NCBI GenBank assembly: GCA_905215935.1
Contig: CAJMRY010000005.1
Coordinates: 1 to 64,000 of the forward strand
From: an uncultured bacterium
Lineage (GTDB): Bacteria; Bacillota; Clostridia; TANB77; CAG-508
Direction of reading: 5' to 3'
Length of the DNA stretch: 64,000 bases
Shown here: positions 35,598 through 45,837 of the stretch, one piece after another
Layout: the number at the start of each line of letters is the position of its first letter
Numbering within the stretch: position 1 is the first letter of the stretch
The notes under the pieces: generated by a model
Databases searched by the model: none
What the model was told of the DNA's origin: nothing
The model's input: the letters and a program-made list of their open reading frames with translations, nothing else
Position numbers and translations under genes: made by a program

Positions 35598-36792
35598 TTA
35601 CATTTCATCACGTGATGTATCAGTTAATATTCCATTTTCATATTTTCCATATTGAGCTTTTAATTCATGTTCTCCAGGCCTTTTATCTGGATTATTTAAG
35701 TTGTGTTCTGTAATCTTTTGCCTATTTTTATTAATTCTATTTATCATCTTGTTTTCTAATCCATTAACAACTGCATCTTTTGCTTTTTTTACTCCACCTA
35801 TAATTGATCCAAATGTTTTACCAACAGTCTTTACAGCCTTGCCAGTCGCCTTTGCTATATCTTGTCCCCTTTTCTTGGCATTTTTTTCCATATTTTCAAT
35901 TTTTATTGGTAATGTCTCATTCTTAAATCTATCCATTTTCTGTTTTAATGGACTCATAACATTGTTATTAAATTGTTTCGCACTACCAAACATCTTTACT
36001 AATAGCTTTTGAAATATATTTTGCTTATCAACCTTTGATAAAGCTCTTTCTTGACTTCCTATAATATTCTCTACTTCTGTTTCAAAATCTTTTTCACAAT
36101 GTTCAATGTTTTTATTTTGTTCTTTTATATTTTTTCTATAAAATTGAATTTGACCTTTTATCTTTGCTAATTCGGTATCACGTTCTGCTAATTTACATTC
36201 TCTTTGTAAAGTCTTTAGTGTTTTCATTTGCTTTTCTGCAGTTTCTACATCACCATTTTGTATGCACAAAGAAATTTTAGTCTGTAATGCTTTTAGTTTT
36301 TTAGGCAATCCTGCTTTATATTCATTAAATTCATCTCTTTTTTTATCTGCTTGTTTTATTTTTCCTTGTTTTCTTAATTGATTAATTTCTATTTTACGTC
36401 TTGAAAATTCTTTATATCCTGGCATTTGCTTAAATTCCTGTTTCTTATCCTCATATTCTGAAACAGCTTCAGCTTCAGCTTGTTCCCATTCTCCCTTTTC
36501 CTGTATAAGTGCTTTTTTCTCTTCTTTAAATGCTTTTTTTGCACCGAGATAATATATCCTCATAATATTCTATTACACTTGCAACATCAGTCTTACTTTG
36601 TTTATAAATTTTAGCTTGATCATCCACATATTCCTTTAAACTAGTTATTTTTTTTGAAACAAAATTTTTAGTACTTGTTTGAAAATGTGCAGCATCAACT
36701 TTACTTGCTTGTGCTTGTGTTGTAACAAGTTCTCTTAATAGCTCTGTAAGTTTAAATTTTTGTGCTGTTGTAACACTATTTCCACTTTCCAT
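35598..36792 (-). CDS. large coiled-coil protein, with one CGG +1 site
   Basis: 397 residues after the shift at 36544-36546, which joins YYEDILS to GAKKAFKEEKK. No signal or membrane segment. Almost wholly helical: a helical N-terminus, coiled coils about residues 95-260, then a Lys-rich region (KKRGQDIAKATGKAVKTVG) and a polar tail. It follows a 55-residue protein by 20 bases. Compare the cassette at 17407-19328. No family recognised; a cytoplasmic scaffold is one possibility. Confidence 0.8.
36544..36546 (-). other. CGG +1 site 9 (coiled-coil gene codon 83)
   Basis: Context TCT CGG T. Skipping joins two long helical ORFs that are otherwise out of frame. Confidence 0.85.
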
Positions 36793-36812
36793 ATTTTCCC
36801 CCTTTATTTTTA

Positions 36813-36980
36813 TTAATCTTCTTCATCTAATATTTTATCAATTTTTTCTCTAAGTTCTGCTTCTCTTATTTTTAATTTCTCCTTTAGCTCTTCTAATTCC
36901 TCTGGAGAAGCTTTATCTAAATTTATTATTTTACCATCAAAAATTATTGTTCCAAATTGCTCGTCTTTCTCATCTTCCAT
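36813..36980 (-). CDS. 55-residue acidic helical protein
   Basis: Begins MEDEKDEQFGTIIFDGK and ends in a charged helix (PEELEELKEKLKIREAELRE). A GGAGG lies nine bases before the ATG and a good promoter is 41 bases upstream. It is the first gene of the second coiled-coil cassette. Function unknown. Confidence 0.75.
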   Translation of the reverse strand: MEDEKDEQFGTIIFDGKIINLDKASPEELEELKEKLKIREAELREKIDKILDEED

Positions 36981-37020
36981 AATTATATCCTCCGTTTTCT
37001 TTAGTTAATTCTACTCTTTT

Positions 37021-37049
37021 ATTATAACATTACAAAACGATATAATCAA
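37021..37049 (-). promoter_or_regulatory. promoter of the second coiled-coil cassette
   Basis: Minus strand -35 TTGATT (37044-37049), 17-base spacer, -10 TATAAT (37021-37026). Confidence 0.7.
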
Positions 37050-37063
37050 CATAAAATAAAAAA

Positions 37064-37097
37064 AATATTACAAAATATGTAATTATTTTGTAATATT
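37064..37097 (-). terminator. terminator after trmFO
   Basis: AATATTACAAAATA pairs with TATTTTGTAATATT around six bases, followed on the minus strand by a T run. Confidence 0.8.
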
Positions 37098-37103
37098 CCC
37101 TAT

Positions 37104-38475
37104 TTACAGTGCATTATCTAATTCCTCTAATGCTCTATCTGCAAGCTTAATATATCTTAACTTTTTGTCTTTTATTTTTTCACCTAATTCTGGTAAAATT
37201 CCAAAATTGGCATTCATAGGTTGAAACTTTCTATTTTCTGTAGAAATATATTTTGCTAAAGCTCCTATCATTGTTTTATTTGAAAACTTAATATTCTCTT
37301 TTTTCCCTAAGAATCTATTTACTGCATTTATAGAAGCCACAATTCCAGAAGATATAGATTCTACATATCCTTCTACACCTGTAATTTGCCCTGCAAAAAA
37401 TATATTACTATTTTGTTTAAATGCATATGTTTCATCTAATAAATATGGAGAATTAATATATGTATTTCTATGCATTACTCCATACTTCATAAATTCTGCA
37501 TTTTCTAAACCAGGTATTAAACTAAATACTCTTTTTTGCTCTCCAAATTTAAGATTTGTTTGAAATCCTACTAAATTAAATAATGTACCTTCTTTATTAT
37601 CTTGTCTTAATTGTACTATAGCATATGGTCTTTTTCCTACTCTTGGGTCTGTAAAACCTACTGGTTTTAATGGGCCAAATCTTAATGTATCTATTCCTCT
37701 TTTTGCCATTATCTCAATTGGCATACATCCTTCAAATATTTCTCTTTTTTCAAATTCATGTAGCTCTGCTACCTCAGCCTCTATAAGTTCTTTACAAAAT
37801 CTCTCATATTTATCTTTATTCATTGGAAGATTTATGTAATTTTGATTTTCCAAATTATTGCTTCTATTTCTCCAATCCTCTATAGACTCTTCTTTTCCTC
37901 TTTCTTGCTCATATCTATCTCCCCAAAAAGCAATATTCATATCAATTGAATCTTTTGTAATTATTGGAGCTGCAGCATCATAAAAATATAATCCATTATC
38001 TCCTGCAAGCTCCATTATTTGTTTTGCAAGCGTTTCTGAAGTTAATGGACCAGTAGCAATTATAACTATTCCATTTTTTGCAAAATTTTTAATAGATTCT
38101 TCTTTTCCAAACTCTTTCCTAATAATTTCTATATTAGGATTCTCTTCTAATTTTTTAGTAACTGTTTCAGAAAACTCCTCTCTATCAACTGCCAGTGCTT
38201 GACCTGCAGGTACACTTGTTTTATCTGCAACATTTATTAATAAAGAATCTAGTATTCTTAATTCTTCCTTTAATAATCCGACATGCATTAGTATGTAAAT
38301 TTGATTTAAAAGAGTTGCTACACACAACCTCTGCTAAATTGCTACTTGTATGAGCTTCACTAAACTTGTTTGGTTTCATTTCGTATAATTTAACTTTTAT
38401 GCCTCTTTTTGCAATTTGATATGCCGCTTCTGTCCCTGCCAAGCCTCCACCTATAACAGTTATATAATTATTCAT
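37104..38475 (-). CDS. trmFO: methylenetetrahydrofolate--tRNA-(uracil-54-C5)-methyltransferase TrmFO, with one CGG +1 site
   Basis: FAD enzyme forming T54 in tRNA, 456 residues. The ATG at 38475 follows AAAGGAT. The N-terminus has the dinucleotide motif VIGGGLAGTEAAYQIA; then LAEVVCSNSFKSNLHTNAC. Skipping the C of CGG at 38278-38280 continues as GLLKEELRILDSLL, exactly as in the family; later FAGQITGVEGYVESISSG. Without the shift only about 80 residues are made. Confidence 0.94.
38278..38280 (-). other. CGG +1 site 10 (trmFO codon 66)
   Basis: Context TGT CGG A. Skipping yields NAC-G-LLKEE, a conserved TrmFO block in which the residue is Gly. Confidence 0.94.
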
Positions 38476-38513
38476 ATTTATAATCCTTTCTTTTAACATT
38501 TGGTGAACAATGT

Positions 38514-41500
38514 TCATTTAAACAATTCCATAATCTCTTCTTTAGACAATCTGTTAACAAAAGTTTCTTTTGTAGATAACATATTATCTATTAGTTTTTC
38601 TTTCTTTTGTTGTAATTCATAAATTCTTTCCTCAATCGAATTCTTAGTAATCAATTTATATACCTGTACATTCTTCTTTTGACCTATTCTATATGTTCTA
38701 TCTGTAGCTTGATTTTCTGCAGATATATTCCACCATGGATCATAATGTATAACCATATCTGCACCTGTTAAATTTAAACCTGTCCCACCGGCTTTTAAAG
38801 ATATTAAAAAAACTTTTATATTATCGTTTTGATTAAATTCATCTACTAGTTTTATTCTTTCTGGCACTTTTGTTTGACCTGTTAATTTAAAATATTCAAT
38901 CCCCTCTTTTTTTAGTTCTTTTTCTAAAATATTAAACATTGATGTATAACCAGAGAAAAGTAGTATTTTATGACCACCCTCTACTGCATCTTTTGTAATT
39001 TGCATACATTGACTAAGTTTACTGCTTTCACCTTCATAGTTTTCTATAAACAAACTAGGGTGGCAACATATTTGTCTCAATCTCATTAATAAAGCAAGTA
39101 TTTTCATCTGGCTTGCTTCAAATCCTCTATTTTTTATCTCTACCACTACTTCTTGTTTTGCTTGAGCTAAATAAGACATATATACATCTAATTGTTCTCC
39201 TTGCATCTCATTGTTCAATACAGTAATTGTTTTATCTGGTAATTCTGTTAATACATCTTTTTTTATTCTTCTCAAAATAAATGGTGATATTAATTTTTTA
39301 AGTCTTACAGTTAAAGATATATCATTTTCTTTTATAATTGGTAATTCATAAATCTGCTTAAACTTTCTATAACTAAATAAATATCCTGGCATGATAAAAT
39401 CAAAAATAGACCATAATTCTGACAACGAATTTTCTATTGGCGTCCCTGTAAGCGCAAACCTTGTCTTTGCATTTATTTCTTTTATTGCTTTTGAATTTTG
39501 AGTATTATTATTTTTTATATATTGAGCTTCATCTGCAATTATATATTGAAACTTAATATTTTTCTCTTTATATAAATCTATATCTCTTTTTAATAGGTCG
39601 TATGACGTAATAATAACATCATAATTATTTATCTGTTTTATTTGGCTTTCTCTTTCTTCAACATTTCCATGTATAACTTGTACTTTAAGATTACTTGCAA
39701 ATTTATTAATTTCTGATTGCCAATTTAATGTAAGAGAACTAGGTGAAACTACAATAGAAGGATTTGTATTTTCATTATTTTCTTTGTAATCTAAGATTAA
39801 TGCAAGTAACTGTACTGTTTTACCAAGTCCCATATCATCAGCCAAGATTCCTCCTAAGTTATATTCATCTAAACTTTTAAGCCATTTAAATCCTATCTTT
39901 TGATATAATCTTAAATCAGCATTTAATGATTTTGGAACTATAACCTCGTCATCTAATTCATCAATATCTATATCTTTTATTATTTTCTTATATTGTTCAT
40001 CTTTATTTACATTAATGCCTTTTAAGTTTTCTAATAACTTATCTAAATATAATGACCTATATATAGGTAATTTTAGACTTCCTTTCTGAAGTTCTTTATA
40101 ATCAATATCTAAACTTTCAGTAATATTGTTCATAAATTCTAAGTCTTCATTATTTTGCAATTCTAAAAAGCTACCATCTTTTAACCTATAGAATTTCTTT
40201 TTTAACTTATATTTATTTAATATATTAACTAATTCTGTTGGATCAAAATCAAGCTTAGTTAAATCTATATTTAATAAATTATTTTCTACTCTTACTCCTA
40301 AAGATACTATTTTAGGACCTCTAACCTCTTTTTGTTTAAAATTATCTGTTACCAAAACTTCAAATTTTTGCATATATGTTTCTATATCATTTGTTAAAAA
40401 ATTATATATTAAGTCATCATTTACTAAAATAAGTCTTGCATTTACACTATCAAGCATAAAGCCTGTTTTTCTAAACATTTCTAGATTTTCAGATTCTTTT
40501 AAAACATCTCTTGGAATTTGTATATTATTTTCTATAAGTGGATTGAACGAATATTCCCCATATATAAATTTTATATCTGCTGTAATAAAATTATTTTTAT
40601 CATAATCTAAATATACTTTTACATATAATTCCTTTGGAACATATTCTTCTATTTCTTCTTCACTTAATTTGTCTAAGTCGATATATTTTTTAGTTGTTGG
40701 ATATACTATAGAGAGTAAATTTTTTAAATCTTCTTTATATAAATCTATTTCCCCAGTAAAGTTTTTTCTATATATACCTAAAATTTGTAATATATCTTTT
40801 TCTCTTTCTTTATTACATTTATATATTTTATCATCAATATAAAAGTATATATAATCTTTACCATAAAAAACATCATATGAATATATATCAATATTTGGTT
40901 TTAAAATATATTCATCTTCATTTTTTTCTTGCAAAATAAACTTAATATCTGGTTCATTATCAATAAATAATATCTCATGTTCTTCATTTTGATTTTGCAT
41001 AATTATATATCTATTTTTTAATATACTGAATAGTTCATCCATTCCAGTATTAGAAAGTAAAATATAGCTATCACTTAAAGCTCTTGCATAATAGCCATAA
41101 TTGTTAGATGATTCATTAGCATATCTGATTATCTCGCCATACTTCATCATAAAATTCAAAATTTCAATATCTTCTTTTGCAAAAGCTTCTTTTATGTGCC
41201 TAAATTCTAAATTCGCTCCATATTTAAAAACTTCTTCTTTCATCATTCTATCAAAAAAGTCTGGCAAACTTTTAATTTTATATAAATTCTTATTACCTAT
41301 CTTAAATTCGACTTTAATATTTTTATTTTGCTCATTGTATATTAATTTAGGATATATCTTTATATTTCCCTCATTTATTATTGTTTTCTCTGTCTTTTCA
41401 CTTTCTGAATCCTCTATATTTAAATAAAATTGATTTATTAATTGTTTAAATATTCTGTGATTATTTTTTAGTTTAGAATTTACTTTTTTATTTCTTGTCT

Positions 41501-41834
41501 TATCTTCTGTATTAACATTATTTAGTATATATTTATTATTTTTTGAAAATTCAGTCATAGTCGCAATAATATGTTTACATGCACAGTAACTATCTTCATA
41601 CTCTGCACATGTACATCTTAAATCTTCTATCTCATTTTTAATTACTTTTATATATACATCGTATACATTTTGACTTCCAGCTACATTTGACGAAACTTCA
41701 AAATTTGAACTATTATCATATATTACTTTTGTAATATTTACCTTTTTATCTTCCACAATTTTTTTAGCTTTAGTTATTTTTTCTTCTCCAGATTCGCTAT
41801 ACAAATCTTTTAATAACATTTCATCTACAATCAT
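38514..41834 (-). CDS. SNF2 family helicase with SWIM zinc finger
   Basis: 1106 residues from the ATG at 41834 after AGGGAG. A SWIM-type finger (LRCTCAEYEDSYCACKHI) is followed by a bacterial SNF2-associated region and the two helicase lobes: DDMGLGKTVQLLAL (Walker A), IIADEAQ (DEAQ box), LTGTPIENSLSELWS, SLKAGGTGLNLTGAD and ATDRTYRIGQ. A DNA translocase of unknown target. No in-phase CGG despite its size. Confidence 0.93.
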   Translation of the reverse strand: MIVDEMLLKDLYSESGEEKITKAKKIVEDKKVNITKVIYDNSSNFEVSSNVAGSQNVYDVYIKVIKNEIEDLRCTCAEYEDSYCACKHIIATMTEFSKNNKYILNNVNTEDKTRNKKVNSKLKNNHRIFKQLINQFYLNIEDSESEKTEKTIINEGNIKIYPKLIYNEQNKNIKVEFKIGNKNLYKIKSLPDFFDRMMKEEVFKYGANLEFRHIKEAFAKEDIEILNFMMKYGEIIRYANESSNNYGYYARALSDSYILLSNTGMDELFSILKNRYIIMQNQNEEHEILFIDNEPDIKFILQEKNEDEYILKPNIDIYSYDVFYGKDYIYFYIDDKIYKCNKEREKDILQILGIYRKNFTGEIDLYKEDLKNLLSIVYPTTKKYIDLDKLSEEEIEEYVPKELYVKVYLDYDKNNFITADIKFIYGEYSFNPLIENNIQIPRDVLKESENLEMFRKTGFMLDSVNARLILVNDDLIYNFLTNDIETYMQKFEVLVTDNFKQKEVRGPKIVSLGVRVENNLLNIDLTKLDFDPTELVNILNKYKLKKKFYRLKDGSFLELQNNEDLEFMNNITESLDIDYKELQKGSLKLPIYRSLYLDKLLENLKGINVNKDEQYKKIIKDIDIDELDDEVIVPKSLNADLRLYQKIGFKWLKSLDEYNLGGILADDMGLGKTVQLLALILDYKENNENTNPSIVVSPSSLTLNWQSEINKFASNLKVQVIHGNVEERESQIKQINNYDVIITSYDLLKRDIDLYKEKNIKFQYIIADEAQYIKNNNTQNSKAIKEINAKTRFALTGTPIENSLSELWSIFDFIMPGYLFSYRKFKQIYELPIIKENDISLTVRLKKLISPFILRRIKKDVLTELPDKTITVLNNEMQGEQLDVYMSYLAQAKQEVVVEIKNRGFEASQMKILALLMRLRQICCHPSLFIENYEGESSKLSQCMQITKDAVEGGHKILLFSGYTSMFNILEKELKKEGIEYFKLTGQTKVPERIKLVDEFNQNDNIKVFLISLKAGGTGLNLTGADMVIHYDPWWNISAENQATDRTYRIGQKKNVQVYKLITKNSIEERIYELQQKKEKLIDNMLSTKETFVNRLSKEEIMELFK

Positions 41835-41946
41835 TTTATTCTCCCTAAAACCCAAAAATTAATTATTTAATTATACTATGCAATTCTTATTTTTACAAGT
41901 GAATGAAAGAACTTTTTAATATTTATATACTTGTGTTAATTTATGC

Positions 41947-41976
41947 AAAAAAAAGACAATCATTAAAATGACTGCC
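41947..41976 (-). terminator. terminator after rubrerythrin
   Basis: Minus strand CAGTCATT pairs with AATGATTG, followed by a run of eight T. Confidence 0.75.
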
Positions 41977-41987
41977 TTCTATATATT

Positions 41988-42656
41988 TTAATAATTTTCT
42001 GCCTTAATTTCAAAATATGCCTTTGGATGGTTACATACTGGACAACTATCTGGTGCTTCTTTTCCAATTACTATATGTCCACAATTTCTACATTTCCAAA
42101 TTTTATCTCCATCTTTACTAAATACTAATCCATTTTCAACATTTTCTAATAATTTTTTATATCTTTCTTCATGTTCTTTTTCTATTTTTGCAACTTCTTC
42201 AAATAAATATGCAATATGGTCGAATCCTTCTTCTTTAGCTTCTTTTGCCATTCTATCATACATATCTGTCCATTCGAAGTTTTCTCCTTCTGCTGCTGAT
42301 TTTAAATTAGCTTTAGTTTCAGATATTTCTCCACCATTTAATAATTTAAACCACATTTTTGCATGTTCTTTTTCATTATCTGCTGTTTCTAGAAAAATAG
42401 CTGCAATTTGCTCATATCCTTCTTTTTTTGCTTTGCTTGCGAAATATGTATATTTATTTCTTGCTTGTGATTCACCAGCAAAAGCTTCCATTAAATTTTT
42501 TTCTGTTTTTGTTCCTTTTAATTCTTTCATATTATTTCCTCCTTTTTCTTCTTTTACTTCGAATTTTTCTTTTGATGCACCACACATAGGACATCTATCT
42601 GGAGCTTCTTCTCCCATATGAATGTATCCACAAATCTTACATACATAAGCTTTCAT
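41988..42656 (-). CDS. rubrerythrin with rubredoxin modules at both ends
   Basis: 222 residues. An N-terminal rubredoxin-like module (CKICGYIHMGEEAPDRCPMC), a ferritin-like di-iron four-helix domain with AFAGESQARNKYTYFA, ADNEKEHAKMW and KIEKEHEERY, and a C-terminal rubredoxin (CRNCGHIVIGKEAPDSCPVC). It reduces hydrogen peroxide in anaerobes. I prefer the ATG at 42656, seven bases after AGAGG, to that at 42662. Confidence 0.9.
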   Translation of the reverse strand: MKAYVCKICGYIHMGEEAPDRCPMCGASKEKFEVKEEKGGNNMKELKGTKTEKNLMEAFAGESQARNKYTYFASKAKKEGYEQIAAIFLETADNEKEHAKMWFKLLNGGEISETKANLKSAAEGENFEWTDMYDRMAKEAKEEGFDHIAYLFEEVAKIEKEHEERYKKLLENVENGLVFSKDGDKIWKCRNCGHIVIGKEAPDSCPVCNHPKAYFEIKAENY

Positions 42657-42863
42657 AAACATGCCTCTTTTCTTTTATTATACTTTCACCATATATTATT
42701 ACATTTCATTATTTTTTTCAAGTATTTTATATAATTTTATTTATTTTTACTTTTTTGTATGTTAGAATCAATACTATAAAAAACTTCTTGATCTTAATAT
42801 TTTTAAATGGAAGTTTTTAATAAAATTTATTAGAGTATACTACTGCTCTGGATGGAGGCTTTT

Positions 42864-43088
42864 ATGGAATTAAATAAATGTACAAGATGTGGTTCATTTC
42901 ATACTTCTGAATCTGCTGTTTGCCCTATATGCACTGAAAAAGATAATTCTGATATCGACAAATTAAAAGGATTTCTATCTGAAAATGATATGACTTCTAT
43001 TGACGATATCGCTTATCAAACTGGTATAACAGCCAAAAATTTAAATCGTTTTTTTGAATTAGATGAATTTAAAAAAATGAAATTTTAA
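42864..43088 (+). CDS. small zinc-ribbon protein, YvyF-like
   Basis: 74 residues: a CTRCGSFH...CPICTEK zinc ribbon followed by a helix-turn-helix-like region (IDDIAYQTGITAKNLNRFF). The layout resembles flagellar-operon protein YvyF, but no flagellar gene is nearby, so the name is tentative. ATG follows TGGAGG with five bases. Confidence 0.7.
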   Translation: MELNKCTRCGSFHTSESAVCPICTEKDNSDIDKLKGFLSENDMTSIDDIAYQTGITAKNLNRFFELDEFKKMKF

Positions 43089-43145
43089 ATTTAAGTCAAA
43101 TAATAAAAATTAATCAAAAAGAAAAAAACGAAATACTACTAAATA

Positions 43146-43196
43146 AAGAGAGAAACTTTTAGATTTAAAATCAGTCCAAAATTCTCTCTTCTTTAC
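43146..43196 (+). terminator. probable terminator after the zinc-ribbon gene
   Basis: AAGAGAGAA and TTCTCTCTT form a stem with a 27-base loop, followed by CTTT. Confidence 0.5.
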
Positions 43197-43244
43197 TTCG
43201 TCTTCTTATTTTACATAATAATGTTTTTAGGTAATAGAGTAGTC

Positions 43245-43282
43245 AAACATTTATATATGGATGTTTAATGGCTAATTTTAAA
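43245..43282 (+). repeat. dispersed repeat, copy 1
   Basis: AACATTTA-N-AT then GTTTA and TGGCTAATTTTAAA match the copy at 49480-49517 over about 38 bases. In both, an ATG opens a short frame starting MANFK (here MANFKPPTLFLQHSLI..., stop at 43330). Otherwise the 43197-43376 gap is empty. Confidence 0.5.
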
Positions 43283-43376
43283 CCACCTACATTATTTTTG
43301 CAACATTCCTTAATCTATTATATTTATTAAATCATTTTTCGTTCATATTACAAATTCTCATTCCATTGTTCATCAA

Positions 43377-44682
43377 TTATTTTATAATTCCCAAAATACT
43401 TTTTAATTTCTCTGTTTTTTCATTTGTAATATTATAACATTTTTTTATCTCTTCTACTGCTTTATTTCCAAGACTCAAATTATTTGCGTACACATATGCA
43501 AGCTCTTCATTTAGATCTATTTTATCTCCAACCTTCTTTTTTACAATTATTCCAACTTGACTATCTATTTTATCTTCTTTTTTTAATCTTCCTGCACCTA
43601 AATCACAAGAGATTTTTCCAAGCTTTTCTACATCTATACTTTTTACATATCCTTCTTTATCTGAAAATACAGGTATTTTATATTTAGCAAGTTTTAATTT
43701 TTCTGTATTCTGCACAAAATCTATATTTCCACCTTGATTACTTACAAGCTCTATAAATTTATTGTATGCTTTTCCATTATTTATATTTTCTAATATATTC
43801 TTTTTATTAATTTCTATATCATCACCCTTACCAGCTAATTTTATCATTTGACTACCAAGTTCTAATACAATATCTCTAACATCATCTTGCATATAACCTT
43901 TTAGACTTTTAATTGCCTCTATTACTTCTAATGTGTTTCCTATAGAATATCCTATTGGTTCATCCATGTTAGTTAATACACATACAGTCTCTCTTTCTGC
44001 TAATTTTCCAATTCTAATCATCATATTAGCAAGTTCTTTAGCTTTATCTAATGTTTTCATAAAAGCTCCGCTTCCCACAGTTACTTCTAACACAATCTTG
44101 TTTGCTCCTGCTGCAATTTTTTTACTCATTATGCTAGAAGCAATTAAAGAAATATTATCTACACAAGATATTGTATCTCTTAATGCATATAATTTTTTAT
44201 CTGCTGGAGCTAAATCTAAAGTTTGGCCTATTAGACTTATTCCTATATCCTCTACATTATTTATAAATTTATCAATAGGTTGATTAGTTTCATATCCTGG
44301 TATAGACTCTAATTTATCTATTGTACCACCTGTAAATCCGAAGACCTCTTCCAGACATCTTAGCTACAGGAATACCAAGTGATGCTACAATTGGCATTAA
44401 TATTAAAGTAATTTTATCACCAACACCTCCTGTACTATGTTTATCTACTACATTTTCTCCAAATTTTGATAAGTCTAATACACTACCTGAATATGCCATT
44501 GCTAATGTAAGGTCTTTAATCTCTTCATCTGTCATCCCATTTATATATATTGCCATAACTAGTGCAGCAGCCTGATAATCTGTAATATTTCCTTTTACAT
44601 ATGAATTTATAAAATACTCAATTTCTTCTTTTGACAAAACTTTTTTATCTCTTTTTTTAGCAATTATCTCTAATATATTCAA
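43377..44682 (-). CDS. pdp: pyrimidine-nucleoside phosphorylase, with one CGG +1 site
   Basis: 434 residues, thymidine/uridine phosphorylase family, which splits pyrimidine nucleosides with phosphate in salvage. The phosphate-binding KHSTGGVGDKITL and the family signature AKMSGRGLGFTGGTIDKLE are present, the second only if the C of CGG at 44338-44340 is skipped. The C-terminal domain (VKKKVGDKIDLNEELAYVYAN) is normal. Start TTG at 44682 after GGAGGG. Confidence 0.94.
44338..44340 (-). other. CGG +1 site 11 (pdp codon 115, inside the family signature)
   Basis: Context CTT CGG A. Skipping gives SGRGL-G-FTGGTIDKLE; the residue is Gly in the family. Confidence 0.95.
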
Positions 44683-44772
44683 AACAAATAGCCCTCCTTC
44701 TACTTATAACTTTATTATTTTATCTCTTTTAATTTTGTTATTACTACATCATAAAAAATAGTACACATTAAT

Positions 44773-44808
44773 CTCCCAAAACATTTTATATATATAATAT
44801 TTGGGGAG
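44773..44808 (-). repeat. inverted repeat between rnhB and pdp
   Basis: CTCCCAAA and TTTGGGGAG flank an A/T-rich loop. There is no T tract, so it is not a clear terminator. The rest of 44683-44898 holds no gene. Confidence 0.4.
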
Positions 44809-44898
44809 GCAGTAACATTGCCATCCATTACAAAAGCAATCTGTAAATAGCATATCTCTCTAATTTATTTACAAATCAATTAAGCCATCCATTCATCT

Positions 44899-45525
44899 TT
44901 ATATAATTTTTTTTACAAAACTTAATCTATGTAATGGACATATTCCATTTTCTTTAATAGCTGCTATATGTGCTGCTGTTCCATAGCCTTTATGCTTAGC
45001 AAATCCATATTGAGGATAAACCTCATCCCACTGTCTCATTATTCTATCTCTTGTAACTTTTGCAATTATAGATGCAGCAGCAATAGAATAGCTTTTTGCA
45101 TCACCTTTAATTATTGATTGATAAGGTATACCACATGTATCTATATTAGTTAATGCATCAACTAATATTAAACTAGGTTTAACATCTAAATTTTTTATTG
45201 AAGTTGTTAATCCAAATTTAGTAGCATTTAATATATTAATTCTATCTATTTCTTTTTGGTCTATTATTGCAACCCCATAACTAATTGCTGTTTTAGTTAT
45301 TTCTTCATATAATTTTTCTCTTTTCTTTTCTGATACCTTTTTTGAATCATTTACTCCTTCTATTATAGAGTCTTTTGGCATTATTACACTTGCAACAACA
45401 ACTGGACCAGCAAGTGGTCCTCTTCCTGCTTCATCTATTCCACAAATATATTCTTCTCCTTTTTTATACCATTCTTCTTCAATTTTTCTAATCTCTTGTA
45501 ATCTTAATAATTCTTTTTCTTTCAT
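44899..45525 (-). CDS. rnhB: ribonuclease HII
   Basis: 208 residues. Removes RNA from RNA-DNA hybrids. Catalytic motifs CGIDEAGRGPLAGPVV, ILVDALTN and SIAAASIIAKVTRDRIM are intact. The upstream spacer 45526-45837, shared with divergent htrA, is A/T-rich and must contain both promoters; I could not fix either with confidence. Confidence 0.94.
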   Translation of the reverse strand: MKEKELLRLQEIRKIEEEWYKKGEEYICGIDEAGRGPLAGPVVVASVIMPKDSIIEGVNDSKKVSEKKREKLYEEITKTAISYGVAIIDQKEIDRINILNATKFGLTTSIKNLDVKPSLILVDALTNIDTCGIPYQSIIKGDAKSYSIAAASIIAKVTRDRIMRQWDEVYPQYGFAKHKGYGTAAHIAAIKENGICPLHRLSFVKKII

Positions 45526-45837
45526 TATTAACTTTATTCCTTTCTTATATTTATTAAATACTCTGTTTATTATTTTAAAATTATAATTTATCTTTCTATT
45601 TGTTTTATATCTGATAATTTATAATATTCAAATTTCATCTTTTTCCTTCATTTTTCTTATTATATATATATTAATTTTATTTTTCAAGTTTTAATATTAT
45701 ATAAGTATAACTAATACTAATCTAATAGTATTTCCTCATTAAATATTAACATTTTTTTCATCAAATTTTCACAAATGTATTGTATTATATTATCAATTTA
45801 GGATATATTAATAATAATAATTTTATGGAGGTATTTT

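Noticed and set aside
44773..44808. Terminator for rnhB
   Set aside because: The stem is present but no T tract follows on either strand, so I list it only as an inverted repeat.
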